Origin: an uncultured delta proteobacterium
GTDB taxonomy: Bacteria; Myxococcota_A; UBA9160; JAFDET01
NCBI GenBank assembly: GCA_947260035.1
Contig: CAMYOO010000020.1
Coordinates: 1 to 41,248, forward strand
Direction: 5' to 3'
Length of the DNA stretch: 41,248 bases
Below are positions 25,652-35,372 of this stretch, one piece after another. Made by a program: the position numbers and the translations under genes. Each line of letters begins with the position of its first letter. Position 1 is the first letter of the stretch. The notes below the pieces were generated by a model. That model made no database searches and was not told the origin of the DNA. It worked only from the letters and a program-made list of their open reading frames with translations.

Positions 25652-27934
25652 CTACGGCGCGTCCACCACGCTCATCGCCACCCGGGCCTGGTCCACGAAG
25701 ATGGGCGAGGACCAGGCGCGCTCCTGGATCGGCGCCAGGCAGTCCTCGTCCAGAGGCGTGCGCGAGTCGCCGTAGCAGGGCGTCACCGCCACCGCGTTGC
25801 CCTTCTCGTCGAAGCGCGTGCGCAGGTTGGCGCCGTTGACGGCCGGCGTCTCCTCCTGGACCGCGCGCACGTAGTAGAGCGCGTCGCGCGCCGAGGTCAC
25901 GAACTCGGGGTCCTCGAAGAGCACCACGCAGCCCGCCGGGTCCGGCTCGCAGACGAAGCGGCGCCACGGGTCCTCGATCAATGCCTCCACCGGCTCCCCC
26001 GGCTCGGCCTGGGGCCGGATACGCACCACCTCGATGGCCACGATGGGATGCCTCTGGTCCGAGGGGTGGTAGCACTGGCCCCGACACAGGTACTCCAGGC
26101 GCTCGGGCGAGAGCGCACGGGTGCTGGGCTCGGGACAGCCGTCCTGCTGGACGAAGGAGCCCACGGCCCGGACCTCGAAGCGCGGCGCTTCCGCCATCCG
26201 CACCTGGCTGCCCATGGGCACGGTCTCCGCCGGATCGTTCACCACGTCGAACCAGAGCAGGATGCGCGGGCCGCTGGTGCCGTAGATCTCGCCCCGGTCG
26301 AGCGCGTCCCACACCGCCTCACGGCTGCGCCCTTCGGAGTGCACGGCAGCCAGGCCTCCCGGGTACAGGAAGCTGCCCACGCGCTCCGTGTCTGCGCCCA
26401 GCAGGTTCACCAGCCGCACCGCCTGCTCCTGACGCTTGTAGGGCCGGTCGGGTTCCGCGTCGGGCGCGAAGCTTCTCATACGGCTGCGCCGCAGCAGCCA
26501 CTCGTAGAAGGCCGAGCGGGCGCCCGTGCTCTCGGTCATCTTGCGGCGCTCGTACTGCTTGTAGCCCGTTCCCGGCCGCGCCGAGTGGTTGTCGCTGGAG
26601 GCGATGAAGCTCCAACGGAAGCGCCGCGGGTCGCCGTCTTCGTCGGTCTCGTCGAAATTGGACAGGGCCAGGGCGTACTGGGCCGAGCCGCCGGGCCGGT
26701 AGTTCAAGGACGGCTTGAAGCAGTCGCGACACTGGTCGCAGTCCAGCCAGTCTTCCGGCGACGAGTCGGGGAACACCATGCGCGGCGCCACCCCGGACTC
26801 GGCCGCGTACTGGCGGGCCAGCACGACCAGCTCCTCGCACTCCTGCGAAGAGCGGTCGCCGCAGCGCTCGCGCATGATCTCGCCGGCGCGCCAGCAGCAG
26901 GGCAGGAAGCCGGGCGAGGGCTCCGGGCAGATCGCCTCGCCGTCGGCACCGGTCAGAGTGGCGCGCCACGGCCGGTACTCCTCCGAGTTCCCGTGGCCGG
27001 ACATGATCTCGATGATCGTCTGCACTTCGGGATCGTCCTGGGCGTTGGTTAGCTGCTTGTCCAGCCGGGTCTGGGGCGGCGAGTAGATGCCCCAGGTGGT
27101 GCCGTGGGGGATGACCAGGGCGCCCAGGTCCCACTGCGCCAGCTTGTCGAAGAGGGCTGCCGGGTCCGGCGCGTTCTCGGAGCAGTCGGCGGGCAGCGCG
27201 CGGGTGTCCACGCCCTTCGGGCACGGCGGCGTGCCCAGCAGCGTCTCCAGGTACCAGTGGAAGTCGGCGTACTCCCGCCAGCCCAGGGGATCCAGCACCT
27301 GCAGCGCGCGAACCGCGCCCACGCTCACCTCGCCGTCCTGGAACGCCTGGACCACGTCGTCGGCCAGCGAGTTGATGGGCCGCACCGGAAGCTCCGCGTC
27401 CTCGAGCCCCGGGAAGATCACGTTCTTGTGGCCCCAGTGGTTCTCGGGCGTGTCGCCCACCTGGGTCCACTCGAAGCCCGCGAAGACCGCCATGTCCGGA
27501 TCCGCATCGCTGCCGGCACGGGCCTGGCACTGGCGCAGGCTCTCCTTCTCCCAGGCCCAATGCTCGGGGGTCAGCGCCAGGGAGTGGTCCGTCAGTGCGA
27601 AGAAGTCGAGCGACGAGCAGTAGCGGGCGTAGTCGCACGCGTCCGCCGGCGGATGCGCCCCCTCCCCCGCCACGATGGGCAGCGACATGAAGAACGCGTC
27701 GATAGAGTAGGTGGTGTGCACGTGCAGGTCGCCGAACAGGACCTGCTTGGGCGCCGCCGCACGCTCCCCTCCCGCTTGAAGAGCCAGGGTCTCGCGGGCC
27801 GCATCCTGGGCGCGCTGGCCAGCGGCGACGGCCTCTGCAGGACGCGCGGGACCCTCCACGGTTCCAGGTCCGCGTTCGTCTCCTCCGCAGGCGAGGGTCA
27901 GCAAGGCCACCAACAGGGGGATCGTGCGCTTCAC
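25652..27934 (-). CDS. DUF3604 (PHP-like metal-binding) lipoprotein/exported protein
   Basis: LLTLACGG lipobox; FGDLHVHTTYSIDAFFMSLPI, ALTDHSLALTPEHW, IASSDNHSARPGTGYKQ. Confidence 0.88.
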   Translation of the reverse strand: MKRTIPLLVALLTLACGGDERGPGTVEGPARPAEAVAAGQRAQDAARETLALQAGGERAAAPKQVLFGDLHVHTTYSIDAFFMSLPIVAGEGAHPPADACDYARYCSSLDFFALTDHSLALTPEHWAWEKESLRQCQARAGSDADPDMAVFAGFEWTQVGDTPENHWGHKNVIFPGLEDAELPVRPINSLADDVVQAFQDGEVSVGAVRALQVLDPLGWREYADFHWYLETLLGTPPCPKGVDTRALPADCSENAPDPAALFDKLAQWDLGALVIPHGTTWGIYSPPQTRLDKQLTNAQDDPEVQTIIEIMSGHGNSEEYRPWRATLTGADGEAICPEPSPGFLPCCWRAGEIMRERCGDRSSQECEELVVLARQYAAESGVAPRMVFPDSSPEDWLDCDQCRDCFKPSLNYRPGGSAQYALALSNFDETDEDGDPRRFRWSFIASSDNHSARPGTGYKQYERRKMTESTGARSAFYEWLLRRSRMRSFAPDAEPDRPYKRQEQAVRLVNLLGADTERVGSFLYPGGLAAVHSEGRSREAVWDALDRGEIYGTSGPRILLWFDVVNDPAETVPMGSQVRMAEAPRFEVRAVGSFVQQDGCPEPSTRALSPERLEYLCRGQCYHPSDQRHPIVAIEVVRIRPQAEPGEPVEALIEDPWRRFVCEPDPAGCVVLFEDPEFVTSARDALYYVRAVQEETPAVNGANLRTRFDEKGNAVAVTPCYGDSRTPLDEDCLAPIQERAWSSPIFVDQARVAMSVVDAP

Positions 27935-28970
27935 GGGGTCTCCGTTTCGTCGGTTGTCGAGAAGAACTCCACCAGCAGGCCGCCGATCAGGTCCGGCTCC
28001 TCCTGGATCGCCCAGTGGGTGCCGCGCTCCAGCTCCTGCAGGCGGCCCGCGTCGAGGAAGCGCAGGCTGCGGCGCGTGAGATCGGACGGGATGTAGACAT
28101 CGCCGGGGGCCAGCAGCACCAGGGTCGGGAGGGAGATCCGACCCTCGCCGGGAAGCGGAAGCGGTTCGGTGTTCGCGCGATACCAGTCCGCCATGCTGGA
28201 CATGGCTCCCTCGCGATCCCATGCCGTGCGGAACTGATCCATCACCCGGTCGGGGAACGTGTCCGGCAGGGAGGTGGCCCGCAGGCTGTTGCTGAGGAGC
28301 TTCCAGTTGCCGACCCGGGCCGCCCACTGGGGGATCCAGGGCAGCAGGATGAACGACCGGTACCAGCTGATGCTGTCGTTCTGGCTCTGGTACCCCTCGC
28401 CCGCCCGGGGATGCGGCGTGTCCAGGACCGCGAGGCGACGCACACGCTCCGGATGCTGCAGGGCGGTCTGCCAGGCGACGCCACCGCCCCAGTCATGACC
28501 GGCCAGGAACGCGTCCTCGTAGCCCAACGCCTCGATCAGCCCGGCCACATCGGCAGCCAGCCGGTCCAAGCGGTAGGCGGACTGCTCGCCGGGCTTCTCG
28601 CTGCGGTTGTAGCCGCGCTGGTCCGGCACGATCACCCGGAAGCCGGCGCGGGCCAGCACGGCCAGGGGCCCCCGCCACGCGTACCAGAACTCCGGCGGAA
28701 GCCGGCGCGGGCCAGCACGGCCAGGGGCCCCCGCCACGCGTACCAGAACTCCGGGAATCCGTGCAGCAGCACCACCGGGGGCCCGTCCGCCGGACCGGCC
28801 AGCACCACGTGAAGCTCCACGTCGCCCACGCCCACGAAACGCCGCTCCAGCGGCAGGCGCAGCTCCTGGCGGGCGGCCTCCAGGGCGTCCCGGTCGGGCT
28901 GGTTGCCCGAGACGTGGCCCAGGCCCACCAGCAGCACCAAGACCAGGATTGCGACGGCCACACGCTTCAC
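27931..28970 (-). pseudogene. Alpha/beta hydrolase (epoxide hydrolase-like) with reading frame broken by a 59-bp tandem duplication
   Basis: The N-terminal part ([16 protein letters not shown]...[27 protein letters not shown]) and the rest ([38 protein letters not shown]...LAGHDWGG) lie in different frames; deleting one 59-bp copy restores one continuous ORF. Confidence 0.85.
28637..28754. repeat. Perfect 2 x 59-bp direct tandem duplication inside a coding sequence
   Basis: 28637-28695 and 28696-28754 are identical, base for base. Confidence 0.97.
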
Positions 28971-28994
28971 GCGCCCGTGAGTATACTCCGCGCC

Positions 28995-29903
28995 ATGCGA
29001 TCCACGCGCCAGCTTGTGCTGTTGTTGCTGATGCTTACGACCGCGGCCTGCCGGGCCGGCGCCGGTGGCTTCCCGGAGTTGCGGGACTGCCACGACGAGG
29101 ACCTGCAGGCGGCCGTGGACCAGCTGATCTCCGCCAACGCCAACTGGCGCGCAGCCATTCACGGCCGGGAGGCCAGTGTCGTAGTGGCCGACGTGACCGA
29201 CCCGAAGAAGCCTCTGGTGGCCTGGTACAACCCGGAGCGGATGTTCTACGCGGCGAGCCTGCCCAAGATCGCGATCATCCTGGCGGTCTTCGTCGAGGTG
29301 GACGCCGGGCGCCTGGAGCTGGACGAGGAGACCCGGACCCAGCTCATCCGGACCGTCCGGGTCTCATCCAACCGGGACGCCACCGCGCTGCTGAACAAGG
29401 TGGGGATCGAGCGCGTCGCGGAGATCCTGCAGGATCCGGCCCACGGCAAGCTCTACGACCCGAACTACGGGGGCGGCCTCTGGGTCGGCAAAGCCTACTC
29501 CAAGGCCCCCGCCTGGAAGCGCGACCCGATCAACCACATCTCCCACGGCGCCTCGGCCATGGCGGCCGCCCGCTTCTACTACGGCGCCTCCACCGGGACG
29601 CTCATCGATTCAAGGCACCTCCCGCTGCTCGAGGAAATCTTCGGCACCCCCGGCGTGAACCACAAGTTCGTGCGGGGGCTCTCGGGGCGCAACCGGGAGG
29701 TCTTCCGGAAGTCCGGCACCTGGCGCACTACCCACGCCGACAGCGCCGTCGTCGTGCACCCGGACGGGGATGCGTACCTGGTGGTGGTGATCGGCGAGGG
29801 ACGCGGAGGCGACCAGGAACTCTCGAATTTCATCCGCAAGCTCGACGATCTGATGGAGTCGCGGTTCCAGGACAGGCAGGCCGTTCGCACACCGGCGCGC
29901 TAG
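28995..29903 (+). CDS. Serine hydrolase, class A beta-lactamase-like lipoprotein
   Basis: Lipobox [15 protein letters not shown] (SxxK), [12 protein letters not shown] (SxN), RKSGT (KxG). Confidence 0.8.
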   Translation: MRSTRQLVLLLLMLTTAACRAGAGGFPELRDCHDEDLQAAVDQLISANANWRAAIHGREASVVVADVTDPKKPLVAWYNPERMFYAASLPKIAIILAVFVEVDAGRLELDEETRTQLIRTVRVSSNRDATALLNKVGIERVAEILQDPAHGKLYDPNYGGGLWVGKAYSKAPAWKRDPINHISHGASAMAAARFYYGASTGTLIDSRHLPLLEEIFGTPGVNHKFVRGLSGRNREVFRKSGTWRTTHADSAVVVHPDGDAYLVVVIGEGRGGDQELSNFIRKLDDLMESRFQDRQAVRTPAR

Positions 29904-29910
29904 CACTCTC

Positions 29911-30801
29911 ATGAGAGTCCCGTCGATGCGCGTCGCAGTCCACATCCTGGTATCGGTCCTCGCCCTGGCGCTGCCGCCAGCGGCCCACGCCCAGACAGGC
30001 GGCTTCTGGGACCGCATGGAGGAGCGCTGGTTCGACCGGCTGCCCATCCAGATCCAGGACCCGCCGCAGCGGCCCGATGGCTTCCTGGGCTCCTGGTGGA
30101 CCAGCGGCGCCCTGGCCGCCACCTTCGCGGGCCTTCAACTGGGCGCCGACCCGCCCAGCAATCCGCACTGGAGCTCGCAGATCCTGTTCGACGAGGACGC
30201 CCGCGACGGCCTGCGCGCCGATTCGCGCTCGGACCGCGACGACGCGGGCCTGGCCAGCGACATCCTGCTGGGCGGACTGGTGGGGTGGGTGTTCCTGGCG
30301 AACACGGCGTTGGTGCGGAACTGGGACGTGCAGCAGGAGCTGTGGAAGCTCAACGTGGACGCGCTCCTCATGAACCTGACCGCCATGCGCCTGCTCAAGG
30401 TCACGGTCGGCCACGAACGCCCCTTCGTATCGGACTGCCGCATCGACCCGGACTCCCACGAAGATTGCGACGACGACGACGAGTTCAACGCGTCCTTCTT
30501 CAGCGGGCACGCCTCCACGGCCGGAACCATGGCCGGCCTCGCCTGCGCGCATCACCTGAGCGGGGGCATCTTCGGCGGCTGGAAGGATGCGGCCGTCTGC
30601 GGCGGCGCGGCCGGCGCCGCGCTAGCCAGCGGCATGCTCCGCGTGGTGAGCGACTACCACCACATGACCGACGTGATCGTGGGCTGGGCCACCGGCGTCG
30701 CCTTCGGCTACGTGATGCCACGCTGGCTCTACTACGACGGCCGGGGCCGGGCCCGCTCCCCCTGGTCGTTCCGACCGCCGGCCGCGACGGCGCCGGCCTG
30801 A
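29911..30801 (+). CDS. PAP2-family phosphatase (acid phosphatase superfamily)
   Basis: KVTVGHERPF, FFSGHASTAG, RVVSDYHHMTDVIVGWATG; signal peptide. An internal ATG at 29929 is an alternative start. Confidence 0.85.
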   Translation: MRVPSMRVAVHILVSVLALALPPAAHAQTGGFWDRMEERWFDRLPIQIQDPPQRPDGFLGSWWTSGALAATFAGLQLGADPPSNPHWSSQILFDEDARDGLRADSRSDRDDAGLASDILLGGLVGWVFLANTALVRNWDVQQELWKLNVDALLMNLTAMRLLKVTVGHERPFVSDCRIDPDSHEDCDDDDEFNASFFSGHASTAGTMAGLACAHHLSGGIFGGWKDAAVCGGAAGAALASGMLRVVSDYHHMTDVIVGWATGVAFGYVMPRWLYYDGRGRARSPWSFRPPAATAPA

Positions 30802-30846
30802 TGCTGGTTCACCGCTTCTAGCGCGGGTGCTGGTAGAAATCGCCCG

Positions 30847-32127
30847 GTGCGCGACCCTCCCGGCCAACGCCTGGAGAAGCGGATCCCACACGTGAGCACC
30901 CTGATCAAGAACCTGGCCCTGCTGGGCTTTTCGCTGCTGGCCGGCCTGGTCCTGGCGGAGCTGGCCCTGCGCGCCTTCGTCCCCCGCTACGAGTACGCAG
31001 CCGGATCCGTGCACGAGCGGGACGCCGGGCGTCTGATCGTGCGCCGCCCGTCCAGCGCCTACACGCGGCCTCACCCCGACAGCGGCGCCCGACATCCGGT
31101 GATCCACAACAACCTGGCGCTGCGGCAGCACCGCGACGTGCCGCTGGAGAAGCCGCCGGGTGAGCTGCGCATCGGCGTATTCGGCGACTCCTTCACCGAG
31201 AACCCCCGGGTCCCCGCCCCCTACGCCTTCACCGAGGTGCTCGACTACCTGCTCAACGCCACGGGGCCGGGCTTCAACGTGCTCAACTTCGGCGTGGACG
31301 GCTACGCCACCGATCAGGCCTGGCTCTACGCCCAGAGCGCACCCGCCGCCCAGGACCTGGACGTGGTGCTCTACGTGTTCGCCGCCAACGATGTGCGGGG
31401 GCTCTACGAGAACGACCTGCTCGCGCTCGGCCCGGACGGCGCCATCGTGCGCAAGCCGCCCCCGCCGGCCGCGTGGTGGGCGCCGTGGCTCTCGCGCCTA
31501 CACCTGACCTACCTGGCCCTGGACGTGCGCAATCACATCCAGGGCGCCGGCGAAGCCCACGATCCCCTGGAGGCGCGCGTCCTCGACGAGATGCGGGATG
31601 CCCGGGACCGACGCACCCGCGACGCCACGTCGGATGCCATCGCCGGCGACTTCAAACGCGGCGAGGTCTCGGCGCACTCCGAGGCCTGGGTGGACCTGCT
31701 GCTGGCCATCGCGGGGCGCTGGCGCGACGAGGTGGAGGCGGACGACGGCCGCTTCTACGTGGTGCTGCTGCCGCGCCCCAAGGAAGGACTGACCGAGCCG
31801 CTCTTCCGGGACTTCCGGGTGATCAACCTGTGGCGCGGCTTCGAGGAGGCCGGGATCGAGCCGGAGGCGTGGCGCTTCCAGAAGGACGGTCACTGGAACG
31901 AGTTCGGAAACCAGGCCGCCGCCATCCTGATCTACGAACGCCTGGCACGCGACCTGGGCCTCCCCGCACTGGATCGCGCGACCCTGCGGCGCGCGTTGGG
32001 CACCTGGTACGCGAGCTTCGATGCCGGCTGGTCGCCGACCCGCTTCGTGGAGCCGGTGGAGGTCGATCCCCAGCGCGCCGTGGCGCTGCGCCAACGCTAC
32101 ATCCCGCTGGAGCAGGAGACGCGTTGA
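30847..32127 (+). CDS. SGNH-hydrolase-type protein (AlgJ/X-like or GDSL-like), membrane anchored
   Basis: IGVFGDSFTENPRV, FAANDVRGLY, KDGHWNEFGNQ; N-terminal TM helix. A GTG near 30892 is an alternative start. Confidence 0.8.
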   Translation: MRDPPGQRLEKRIPHVSTLIKNLALLGFSLLAGLVLAELALRAFVPRYEYAAGSVHERDAGRLIVRRPSSAYTRPHPDSGARHPVIHNNLALRQHRDVPLEKPPGELRIGVFGDSFTENPRVPAPYAFTEVLDYLLNATGPGFNVLNFGVDGYATDQAWLYAQSAPAAQDLDVVLYVFAANDVRGLYENDLLALGPDGAIVRKPPPPAAWWAPWLSRLHLTYLALDVRNHIQGAGEAHDPLEARVLDEMRDARDRRTRDATSDAIAGDFKRGEVSAHSEAWVDLLLAIAGRWRDEVEADDGRFYVVLLPRPKEGLTEPLFRDFRVINLWRGFEEAGIEPEAWRFQKDGHWNEFGNQAAAILIYERLARDLGLPALDRATLRRALGTWYASFDAGWSPTRFVEPVEVDPQRAVALRQRYIPLEQETR

Positions 32128-32135
32128 GACGGCAC

Positions 32136-34511
32136 ATGCTTCGCGCGGGCGCCGTGCTCCTGTGTCTGGTCCTGGTCGCGCTGGCCGCGCTGCACCTGCA
32201 TCACCGCCGCACCCTGGGCCTGAGCGCCATCGAGGCCGCGCTGCGCGAGCGCACCGCGCACGCGCAGGAGCTGGCGCGCCGCGCCGGCGAAGCCTCTCCC
32301 GAGGCCCGGCTCGCGGCGCTGCCCCCCGGCCCCTTCAACGGACCCGGCCTGCGCCTGGAGCGCATGCTCGAGAGCGCCCAGGTGACGCCTGCCCCGTCCG
32401 AAGCGGAGCCCGTCGCGCCGGAGCGGCGTCTCTCTTTCGAGTTCGACGGCGCGGACGCCTTCCCCATGTCCTCCGGCAGCAACCGCGAACGGCTCGAGGA
32501 CGGGCTGCTTCACGTCGAGCACCGGAAAGGGGCTGCACTGGTCAGCGCCGCCGGCTTCGAGGCGGGCCCGGAGCCCCTGGCCGAGGTGGCGATCCGCATC
32601 CGTCTGGCGAAGGGCAGCGCGTTCAAGCTGGGCTGGAGTCGCCGTCGCCTGCAGGCCTGGTCCGAGGAGCCCGGCTGGGTGAGCCGCTTCGAGGTGGACG
32701 TGGTGCCCGACGGCGAGTTCCACGTCTATCGGATGGACGCGAGCCACGTCATGCGAATCCGCGAGGGCAAGCGAATCCGCACGCTCCTGCTGATCCCTTC
32801 CAACGTGGAAGGCGACCGCGTAACCATCGACTGGGTTCGGGTAGTCACCCAGCGCGCGCGCTACGCCGATCCGCCGGTGGGCCGGACGTCTCTGAGCCGC
32901 GGTGGCGAGCTGCGCACCGCGCTGCACGCGTCGGCGCCGCGCAGCCTGGCCTTCGCCGTAGGCGTTCCACAAGATGGACCGCGCCTGGATCTCGGACTGG
33001 GAATCCTGGACGCCGCGCAGCCCGTGGAGTTCCGCGTCGAGGCAGAGCAGGCGGGAACCCGGCGCGAGCTTGCGCGCCGCCGTGTGTTGGACGCCGACAC
33101 CTGGCTGGACCTGCGCATCGACCTGGCCGACTTCGCCGGAAGCGATGCCGTGCTGCACCTGCACCTGAGCGGCGAGACCGGCGCAGTCGGACTGATCGCG
33201 ACCCCACGCATCACCAGCGAGCCGAAGCAACGCCTCAACGTGCTGGTGGTGGTGGAGGACACGCTGCGTGCCGATCACCTGGGAGCGTGGGGCCACGACC
33301 GCCCAACCTCACCTCACAAGGACCGGCTGGCCCGCGAGGGCGTGGTGTTCGAGCGCGCCTACTCTCAGGCAACCAAGACGCGACCATCGGTCCCCAGCTA
33401 CCTGACTTCCCTGCTCCCCGCGGCCACCGGCGTCTGGAACTTCCACGACCGGCTCGACGCTCGCTACGTGACCCTGGCGGAGGTCCTGCAACAACAGGGC
33501 TTCGAGACGGCCTCCTTCGTGCAGAACTCCAACGCGGGCCCGGCCGCCGGCGTGCAGCAGGGCTTCGACCGCCTGCGCAGCCAACGCACCATGGAGTTCC
33601 GGCCCGACAAGATCTATCAGGGCGTGCTGCTCGATTGGATCGCGGAGCAGCGCGACCGCAACTGGCACGCCTACGTCCACGTGCTCGACCCGCACGGCCC
33701 CTACGACCCGCCCGCGCCCCACGATGCGTGGTACCGCGAGGTGCAAGGCGGCACGCCGGTGGACCGCGACCCGCGCCTCGACCCCGCCTCGGTCGAGACG
33801 CCGACACGAGCAGGCCGCCTGGCTCGCTATGACGGGGAAATCGCCAACAACGACGAGTGGTTTGGGCGCCTGCTGGAGAGACTGGATGAGCTCGAGATCG
33901 CAGACGATACGCTGATCGTGTTCTTCTCGGATCACGGAGAGCACCTGGGCGAGCACGGGATCTGGGAGCACTCGCCGCCGGGCCTGGTCCCGGTGCTCCA
34001 CGTGCCCCTGCTCTTCTGGCTACCGGCGCGGATCCCGAACGGCCTGCGCGTCGCCGAGCCCGTCTCGCTGCTGGACGTGATGCCCACGATCCTGGCGCTG
34101 GCCGGCGTCGATGCCGACCGCCTGCTTCTCCAGGGGCGCGCGGCGCTTCCGCCGGGCGGCGCGCTCGCGCCCATCGTCGTGTCCGAAGAAGCCATCGCCT
34201 ACCAGCGCAGCCGCCCCGAGCGCGTGCGCGGATCGGTCTTCGCCGGTCCCTGGCAGCTCCTCTACAGCCGGTACCAGGGTACGAAAGTGCTTCGCGTGAT
34301 GGACTTGCGCGACGGCACCGCGGCGGCCCGCTTCGCCCTGCCCTCGCTGCGCTGGGATCCGTTGCTGGAACGCAGCCTGCTCGCGCGGCTGCGCGCGCTG
34401 AAGCGCGCGAACCTGGCGCTGGGCGAAGCGATCGCCCACGCCGATCGCGAAGTCATCGAGATGGACCCGGAAGACCGCGAGCAGCTGCGCGCCCTGGGCT
34501 ACATCGAGTGA
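32136..34511 (+). CDS. Sulfatase-fold (alkaline phosphatase superfamily) membrane protein with N-terminal extension
   Basis: LNVLVVVEDTLRADHLGAWGHDRPTSP, VHVLDPHGPYDPP, IVFFSDHGEHLGEHG, SLLDVMPTILALAG; the CxPxR position reads TRPSVP. TTG at 32124 overlapping the SGNH stop is an alternative start. Confidence 0.88.
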   Translation: MLRAGAVLLCLVLVALAALHLHHRRTLGLSAIEAALRERTAHAQELARRAGEASPEARLAALPPGPFNGPGLRLERMLESAQVTPAPSEAEPVAPERRLSFEFDGADAFPMSSGSNRERLEDGLLHVEHRKGAALVSAAGFEAGPEPLAEVAIRIRLAKGSAFKLGWSRRRLQAWSEEPGWVSRFEVDVVPDGEFHVYRMDASHVMRIREGKRIRTLLLIPSNVEGDRVTIDWVRVVTQRARYADPPVGRTSLSRGGELRTALHASAPRSLAFAVGVPQDGPRLDLGLGILDAAQPVEFRVEAEQAGTRRELARRRVLDADTWLDLRIDLADFAGSDAVLHLHLSGETGAVGLIATPRITSEPKQRLNVLVVVEDTLRADHLGAWGHDRPTSPHKDRLAREGVVFERAYSQATKTRPSVPSYLTSLLPAATGVWNFHDRLDARYVTLAEVLQQQGFETASFVQNSNAGPAAGVQQGFDRLRSQRTMEFRPDKIYQGVLLDWIAEQRDRNWHAYVHVLDPHGPYDPPAPHDAWYREVQGGTPVDRDPRLDPASVETPTRAGRLARYDGEIANNDEWFGRLLERLDELEIADDTLIVFFSDHGEHLGEHGIWEHSPPGLVPVLHVPLLFWLPARIPNGLRVAEPVSLLDVMPTILALAGVDADRLLLQGRAALPPGGALAPIVVSEEAIAYQRSRPERVRGSVFAGPWQLLYSRYQGTKVLRVMDLRDGTAAARFALPSLRWDPLLERSLLARLRALKRANLALGEAIAHADREVIEMDPEDREQLRALGYIE

Positions 34512-34518
34512 CGCGAGC

Positions 34519-35343
34519 TCAGGACGGGTAGCCCAGCTCCGCCAGCAGCTCGCCGGCAACGCCCTCCACCGCTGCGATCTCCTGGCTCGAAAGCCGCTCG
34601 CGCCACTTGAAGTTCTGGCTGCGCACGTCCCGCACCAGCTCGTCCAGCAGCCCCGCGGGCCAGCTCAGCCCGCAGAAGCTCGCAACCGTCTGCAACGTAT
34701 CCGCCGGCGCGTCGCAGAAATCCTCGTAGCGAATCTCCAGGCAGCGGCCGGGCCCCAGCTTCGCGGCCGCGGCCCGCGTGTGCTCGATGCACAGCCGCCA
34801 CTGAAGCGCCGCTTGCTCGGCCGGCGGCCGCTCGAGCAGCTCGCGCCAGCCGGGCGGCCGGCTGCCCCACCAGGCTCCGAGACCGTCGTGGTGCTCGCGG
34901 CGATCCAGGATCGATCGCGCCACGGCGCGCCCATCGCGAACGAGATGCACGAAGAGCGCATCGGGGAAGATCGCATCCAGCCAGCCGACACGAAGACCGT
35001 TGCGCGGGTACTTGGAGAGGAAGCGCTGCTTGCCCTGGAGCCGCACCTGGGTGGCCGCCATGCGGCGCACCCAGTCGCGAGCCGCCGGCGTCAGGTGCGC
35101 CGCCTCCAGGACGTCGTCCTGCTCGCGCGCAAAACGCCGCCAGATGCGGCTGCCTTCCACGGGGACGTCCGGGCCCCGGAACGGACGCAGCAACTGGTTG
35201 AGCGTCACCGAGGTCGGCCACTTGCGGGTCGCCTTGGAGATCCAACCCAGCTCCGGGTGACGGGCCAGCTTGCGATAGAAGACCCAGGACCCGCTGCGCG
35301 GGAGCGAGACCAGGAAGATGGGCTTGTGGACGGCGTCGGCCAT
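34519..35343 (-). CDS. Sulfotransferase family protein
   Basis: KPIFLVSLPRSGSWVFYRKL and FPDALFVHLVRDGRAVARSILDRR (5'-PSB and 3'-PB regions). Confidence 0.88.
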   Translation of the reverse strand: MADAVHKPIFLVSLPRSGSWVFYRKLARHPELGWISKATRKWPTSVTLNQLLRPFRGPDVPVEGSRIWRRFAREQDDVLEAAHLTPAARDWVRRMAATQVRLQGKQRFLSKYPRNGLRVGWLDAIFPDALFVHLVRDGRAVARSILDRREHHDGLGAWWGSRPPGWRELLERPPAEQAALQWRLCIEHTRAAAAKLGPGRCLEIRYEDFCDAPADTLQTVASFCGLSWPAGLLDELVRDVRSQNFKWRERLSSQEIAAVEGVAGELLAELGYPS

Positions 35344-35372
35344 GAGGCGGCGGCAGGCTAGCACCCCCGCGT

